Positions 6,926 through 10,081 of a stretch of 10,081 nucleotides of DNA are shown piece after piece. Where the stretch lies: NCBI GenBank assembly GCA_027486155.1, contig JAIXPR010000300.1, positions 1 to 10,081 on the forward strand. Direction: 5' to 3'. The position numbers and the translations under genes were made by a program. The notes beneath the pieces are model-generated. The model was given only the letters and a program-made list of their open reading frames with translations, was not told the DNA's origin and did no database searches. Within the stretch, counting starts at the first letter, position 1; each line of letters starts with the position of its first letter. The DNA comes from Pseudomonadota bacterium (GTDB lineage: Bacteria; Bdellovibrionota_C; UBA2361; OMII01).

Positions 6926-7340
6926 GATTCTGTACTCTAGACCTTATGACGGTAGCCCTTTGTGATGATCGAGAACTATGACCGAGGCTAGCCCCGGTGG
7001 ATTGCGGCCGCCGGCATGACCTCACTCCGTTGAAGGGGGTTGATGTGTGCCGACGTTGAGCATCACTTTGAGGGGCCGAACTCCTCGATTATGCGGGTTG
7101 TGAGGTGATTCCTATGCTGTATGCTAGGTCCATCGGCTCAGTCCCGTTTCGTCTCGTGCGCCCCAAAAGATGCCCGCCCTATGGCGGTCTTGGGGCGCCC
7201 TCTGACGGTCGTTCTTTGACTCCTTGGTGACCTCGCGCGCGCGGCACGCTTTCTTGTCGAAGAGGGATGGAAGAGGGATGCACTCCTAACCCTTTGGCAG
7301 ATGTAAAGGGCTGTCCAGAAGTCAGAAACTGAGCCGCCCC
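6926..7340. other. Long non-coding region between divergent genes
   Basis: No convincing gene is seen here on either strand. Open frames are short, lack good ribosome sites and have low-complexity Arg/Ser-rich translations. The part nearest 6926 should hold the catalase promoter, but I see no good -35/-10 pair. Other features are a GC-rich hairpin at 7158-7198, a short alternating CG tract near 7233-7243, two tandem copies of GAGGGATG near 7263-7280, and a 6-bp hairpin CCCTTT/AAAGGG (7290-7295 and 7305-7310). A small RNA cannot be excluded. Confidence 0.5.
7158..7198. other. GC-rich imperfect hairpin in the divergent intergenic region
   Basis: Outer arms GCGCCCCAA (7158-7166) and TTGGGGCGC (7190-7198) pair over 9 bp. 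Inner arms CCGCC (7174-7178) and GGCGG (7183-7187) add 5 bp around a CTAT loop, with an internal bulge of 7 against 2 bases. No T-tract follows on either strand, so it is not a standard terminator. It may be a structured RNA element or a repeat remnant. Confidence 0.5.
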
Positions 7341-7342
7341 CC

Positions 7343-7369
7343 CTGCCAGGTACATCTTCTATGTATAAT
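7343..7369 (+). promoter_or_regulatory. Candidate sigma70-type promoter for the 7492 gene
   Basis: A perfect -10 box TATAAT lies at 7364-7369. The best -35 candidate is CTGCCA (7343-7348), matching TTGACA at four of six, with a short 15-bp spacer. Transcription would start near 7376 and give a leader of about 115 nt before the ATG at 7492. It points towards the plus-strand genes. The weak -35 suggests an activator or an alternative arrangement. Confidence 0.45.
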
Positions 7370-7476
7370 CGAAGAAACACTATCCATGGATTTCAAACAC
7401 GCAACACCTAGGGTCAAAAGGCGAATAAGGTGATGGCGCAGATGTGGCATCGAGTGTCTAGGTTAGGGGCCTGCAG

Positions 7477-7485
7477 AAGGAGGGG
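7477..7485 (+). promoter_or_regulatory. Strong Shine-Dalgarno of the 179-residue hypothetical gene
   Basis: AAGGAGGGG lies 6 nt before the ATG at 7492. It is close to the ideal sequence and supports both the reality of this unrecognised gene and its start. Confidence 0.85.
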
Positions 7486-7491
7486 ATATCC

Positions 7492-8031
7492 ATGATTACG
7501 ATAAAGCTCACCTTTGTATCGGATGGCACTACCTTAACGCTGAGCAAGACCCGCTTTCGTCATCCACTACTGAAGCAGGAGTTAGTAACGGTCAGGGGAT
7601 CTACCGCGCCGGGGATGGCGGGCAATTTCCGGTGGAGTTCCGGCGTACGGGGGCTTGCGCTGTTGCTGGTCAAGCATGCGGTCGCGGCCGAGTGCGGCAC
7701 TAATGGTACTGCCGCCGGAGACCCCTCAGCGGGCATTGAGGGAGATGAGGGTTCCCTCGCGGCATCGCTCGATTACGCCATCAGCAAGCAACCTCGATGG
7801 ATTGACGAGATGTTTGGAACCACACCCCAGGGGGTACCGATATCGAAGCTTCTCTTTCGTCGGATCAACCCCGACCGAAAACGACCGGGGCCGGTCACGG
7901 TGTTCATCCCGAACACCGACTTTGGTGTCTTTATCGAAGTGAACGGAAAGAGCGCCCGAGGTGTTCGCGAGTTGCTCGACCTGGAGGGTCGTTTAACTCT
8001 GTTCGCGGAGTCAGTGAAGATAGCTTCTTAG
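7492..8031 (+). CDS. Hypothetical protein, 179 residues, family not recognised
   Basis: I do not recognise this protein. There is no signal peptide or transmembrane helix, so it is probably cytoplasmic. The N-terminus (MITIKLTFVSDGTTLTLS) looks like two beta strands. Residues 47-66 include a hydrophobic helix-like stretch around GLALLLVKHAVAA. Residues 68-87 are a Gly/Asp/Ala-rich, probably flexible segment. The C-terminal half has alternating strands (PVTVFIPNT, FGVFIEVNG) and ends in a likely helix plus strand (VRELLDLEGRLTLFAES). Two cysteine-type or catalytic clusters are absent; the only Cys is in AECG. Coding status rests on the excellent ribosome site, the upstream TATAAT box, an uninterrupted 540-bp frame and a plausible soluble-protein composition. 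It precedes the WYL regulator on the same strand by 172 bp, so the two may be co-transcribed or the regulator may act on it. No function is proposed. Confidence 0.75.
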   Translation: MITIKLTFVSDGTTLTLSKTRFRHPLLKQELVTVRGSTAPGMAGNFRWSSGVRGLALLLVKHAVAAECGTNGTAAGDPSAGIEGDEGSLAASLDYAISKQPRWIDEMFGTTPQGVPISKLLFRRINPDRKRPGPVTVFIPNTDFGVFIEVNGKSARGVRELLDLEGRLTLFAESVKIAS

Positions 8032-8203
8032 GTCGAACCGTGGAAGGAGCGCGGCTCTCTGCTCGTTTAATCCGCCTCGCTTCCTCAAGGAAATGGATAG
8101 GCATTCCGAGTTCATACCTGTATAGACGGTGTGGGACAGGGGACTCAGTGGGTAAAGCTCCGCAGTTCCTCAAGAGTTTTCTTTGGGTGGATGACAACGG
8201 CGC

Positions 8204-9184
8204 ATGGATACATCAACTTTTCTGAAGCGGTCCCTCGTTTTTCAAGCTGAACTTCAACGCAATAGCTTTCCGAATGCTTCTACCTTAGCCGATCTCTGTG
8301 GATGCTCCCGCAGTACCGCGGTAAGAACGATCGATCGTCTCCGATATGAGTTCGGAGTGCCACTTGAGTATGATGAGTCGAATCGCGGGTACTATCTTAC
8401 GAGATCAGACTTTTCCTTCGCATCCTTACCCCCAGGACGTGACGAGTTGGTGGTGATGATTCTTTTAGGGGAGTTGCTCAATCTGATCGATGACGCTTCC
8501 TTGCAGAGCGCGGTGTCCTCACTGTGGGCGCATCTCACCAACGGGAGATCTGACGTGCACTACGATCTTGAACAGATTCGTGGACGATTCTCCTCAGAAA
8601 CAACATCCGTGGCGAAGTTGGCGGACGTTGACCTCCTTCGCCTCTTGAATCTGAGCCACAAAGGTCAAACGGTGAAGGTACGGTATCGCTCTCCTTGGCG
8701 CCACGAGGAGGACAAAGAGTATAGTGGGCTCTTTGAGCGATTCCATTTCTCGGACGGCATCTTGTACGCGATGTTCGCTGATAGTCGGGGTCGACATATC
8801 GTGCTGAACGTATCGTTCATTAAGGAAATTGTTGAGCTCGATGCTCTTCCACCTCGCGCTGTGGATGCCCAGCCGGTGACCCAGGGGAAGGACTATTGGT
8901 TAGAAGGCTTCGGTGTGTGGTCAGGTACGCAGCCACTTACCGTTGAGGTCGCGATCTCGGCTCCAGCCTCACGCTACTACGCGGCGCAAAGTTGGCATCC
9001 CGAGCAGGAGGATAGTTGGGACGGGGACACGCTGATTCGGAGATTTCCAAGTATTCCCTCTCCTGAACTCAATCGCCGCATATTGAGCATTGGTCGTTTT
9101 GTGCGATCCGTTAAACCCGAGCATATCCTTGATGAGCTTCTTCGGGATGTGGAGCACTTGGGGGCCCTTTGTAGAAAGGACTAA
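8204..9184 (+). CDS. HTH-WYL domain transcriptional regulator
   Basis: A 326-residue DNA-binding regulator of the WYL type. Residues 1-65 form a winged helix-turn-helix: the recognition region is STLADLCGCSRSTAVRTIDR (26-45) and the wing is EYDESNRGYYLT (55-66). A helical linker follows to about residue 140. Residues 144-225 match the WYL domain, including VKVRYRS (157-163) and an R-G-R turn before the strand at 199-204. Residues 243-325 resemble the WCX C-terminal extension (LTVEVAIS, then VRSVKPEHILDELLRDVE). The family senses small molecules or nucleic acids and often regulates DNA-damage, metabolic or defence genes. Oddly, the namesake motif is degenerate: LYA at 187-189 in place of WYL, and the usual Arg-rich ligand segment reads RHIVLNVSFI, so ligand binding may be altered. 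ATG 8204 is the only reasonable start, since an in-frame stop lies at 8192; its Shine-Dalgarno is weak. Confidence 0.93.
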   Translation: MDTSTFLKRSLVFQAELQRNSFPNASTLADLCGCSRSTAVRTIDRLRYEFGVPLEYDESNRGYYLTRSDFSFASLPPGRDELVVMILLGELLNLIDDASLQSAVSSLWAHLTNGRSDVHYDLEQIRGRFSSETTSVAKLADVDLLRLLNLSHKGQTVKVRYRSPWRHEEDKEYSGLFERFHFSDGILYAMFADSRGRHIVLNVSFIKEIVELDALPPRAVDAQPVTQGKDYWLEGFGVWSGTQPLTVEVAISAPASRYYAAQSWHPEQEDSWDGDTLIRRFPSIPSPELNRRILSIGRFVRSVKPEHILDELLRDVEHLGALCRKD

Positions 9185-9371
9185 CGGTTGAGTGTTGTCG
9201 CTCTCGTAAGCCCCGGTCGTGTACATGATGTGTTCGTGCCAGTGAATGGCGTGTCTACAAGATCTTCGTAGGCTTTGACAGGTAATCATGCCCAATCAGC
9301 GCTCGTTTCGTATGTTTTTGCGGACTTGATCCGATGCTTCCTTTACTGCGCTAATCACACAGCGTACGAAC

Positions 9372-9377
9372 GAGGGA
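9372..9377 (+). promoter_or_regulatory. Shine-Dalgarno of the truncated 3'-end gene
   Basis: GAGGGA lies 7 nt before the ATG at 9385 and supports that start, which follows an in-frame stop at 9352-9354. Confidence 0.6.
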
Positions 9378-9384
9378 CCGGTTT

Positions 9385-10081
9385 ATGGCAGGCGTCGCAC
9401 GGAAGTTCCGAAATCTCCCGTTTTTGAGGAGGTTCGAGTCCCTCGTGACCCGATGCGCGAGAGTGGTGGGAAATGTGATACCGCGGCGCGCGGTAGAGAG
9501 AGATGACGTACCCCAGACACTCAAGGTAGAGGTCCGCAAGGTATCGTTCGAGGAGGGGCGCGGTGGCACCCCCTTCGGTGAGGCTCAGATCTCGGTGACC
9601 AATCTCTCGGTCGATATCCTTGAACGCCTTACGATCTCGGTGGTTCTTAAACTCGATGGGGTTGGTCCGGTGTACACCGTAGAGCATACGTATCGAGTTC
9701 ACATTGAGCCGGGCGACTTCATTGAGCTCACCCTTGATCTCGGAGAGGTTCCGCTTGAGGATTGTCCGGAGGGAGTGACAACCGAGGTAGAGGTCCTCGC
9801 GTCACGACATGTCAACAAAACCCTTCCAACCTATGTCCTTCCAGAGTCCTCTACCGGCATCTGCGCCATCGAGGATCCCTTCATGCTTGCTCGTGACATC
9901 GTTGTTCAACGAATTGATATCGCGGTATCGAGGACCTTCTTTGGAAACAAGGGATGGGCGCGCGTCATGTACGTGATGCGAAACGATAGTGGCATCTCAC
10001 ATCACGGCTTATCCATCGTCACCCGCTTCTATGCCGTCAACGGTGAGTTGATCGGTTCGGATGAGCGCGTGTTCGACATCG
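9385..10081 (+). CDS. Unrecognised protein with probable tandem beta-sandwich domains, 5' part
   Basis: This frame opens after a stop at 9352 and stays open to the window end, giving 232 residues of an incomplete protein. The ATG at 9385 has a good ribosome site. The first 40 residues are basic (several Arg/Lys, few acidic residues) without a hydrophobic core, so no signal peptide or membrane anchor is visible. From about residue 45 the chain alternates strands and turns. A first module spans about 45-145 (AQISVTNLSVDILERLTISV, then a pair HIEPGDFIELTLDL). A second begins near 170 (VVQRIDIAVSRTFF) and reaches RFYAVNGELIGSDE. The pattern of Asn-Asp/Ser turn, strand, then F-Y-x-x-N-G-x-L-I resembles FxLYD-like Ig-fold domains; this is inference from pattern alone. 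Cysteines fall in the spacer (EDCPEG and GICAIE). It lies 200 bp after the WYL regulator on the same strand, with no recognisable terminator between. Function is unknown. Confidence 0.75.
   Translation, partial: MAGVARKFRNLPFLRRFESLVTRCARVVGNVIPRRAVERDDVPQTLKVEVRKVSFEEGRGGTPFGEAQISVTNLSVDILERLTISVVLKLDGVGPVYTVEHTYRVHIEPGDFIELTLDLGEVPLEDCPEGVTTEVEVLASRHVNKTLPTYVLPESSTGICAIEDPFMLARDIVVQRIDIAVSRTFFGNKGWARVMYVMRNDSGISHHGLSIVTRFYAVNGELIGSDERVFDI

Noticed and set aside
7138..7380. 80-codon minus-strand frame in the divergent intergenic region
   Set aside because: It overlaps the promoter candidate and the GC hairpin, has an Arg/Ser-rich low-complexity translation, and lacks a convincing ribosome site.
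9275..9280. Perfect TTGACA as a -35 box for the 3'-end gene
   Set aside because: No -10-like hexamer lies 16-18 bp downstream (the bases there read AGCGCT). The nearest TATGTT is 30 bp away.
9288..9329. Short frame MPNQRSFRMFLRT as a leader peptide
   Set aside because: It has 13 codons, a poor ribosome site and no attenuator-like structure after it. There is not enough to call a gene.
9355..9702. Two minus-strand frames, 9351-9569 and 9355-9702
   Set aside because: Both lie antisense to the plus-strand frame starting at 9385, which has a ribosome site, continues much further and has a regular beta-rich composition.

Overview
This is a moderately GC-rich bacterial window. Shine-Dalgarno sites (GGAGG type) and one perfect TATAAT box are visible, and every recognisable gene belongs to a bacterial protein family. 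Nothing in the window fixes the taxon. Two proteins look exported (a subtilase and a small repeat protein with a signal peptide) and one is in the membrane. There is no rRNA, tRNA, CRISPR array, transposase or phage gene that I can see.

Layout: (1) Positions 1-1642, plus strand: the 3' part of a secreted subtilisin-like (S8) protease with a Pro/Thr linker and C-terminal domain, then a small exported protein built from two copies of a 50-residue repeat. (2) Positions 1679-6910, minus strand: a manganese catalase, then a 1160-residue protein joining a RecB/Cas4-like nuclease, an RNase H-fold exonuclease-like domain and a UPF1/DNA2-type SF1 helicase (TM0106-family nuclease with helicase), then a small RDD-family membrane protein. 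A hairpin-rich repeat element with two 50-bp direct repeats fills the gap between the helicase and RDD genes and abuts the helicase stop codon. (3) Positions 6911-7491: a long non-coding stretch that carries the catalase ribosome binding site on the minus strand and a promoter candidate for the plus-strand genes that follow. (4) Positions 7492-10081, plus strand: a 179-residue protein of unknown function, an HTH-WYL transcriptional regulator with a degenerate WYL core, and an unrecognised gene starting at 9385 that runs off the window and appears to hold two beta-sandwich (FxLYD-like) modules.

The genes do not form an obvious single pathway. Catalase and the nuclease-helicase share a strand and could both belong to stress or DNA-damage survival, but they are about 200 bp apart with a weak terminator-like hairpin between them, so co-transcription is uncertain. 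The WYL regulator may control itself and its unknown neighbours. I do not see a clear undescribed multi-gene system. The items most worth checking are the nuclease/exonuclease/helicase fusion with its cysteine cluster, the intergenic repeat element, the two-repeat exported protein, and the truncated unknown gene at the 3' end.
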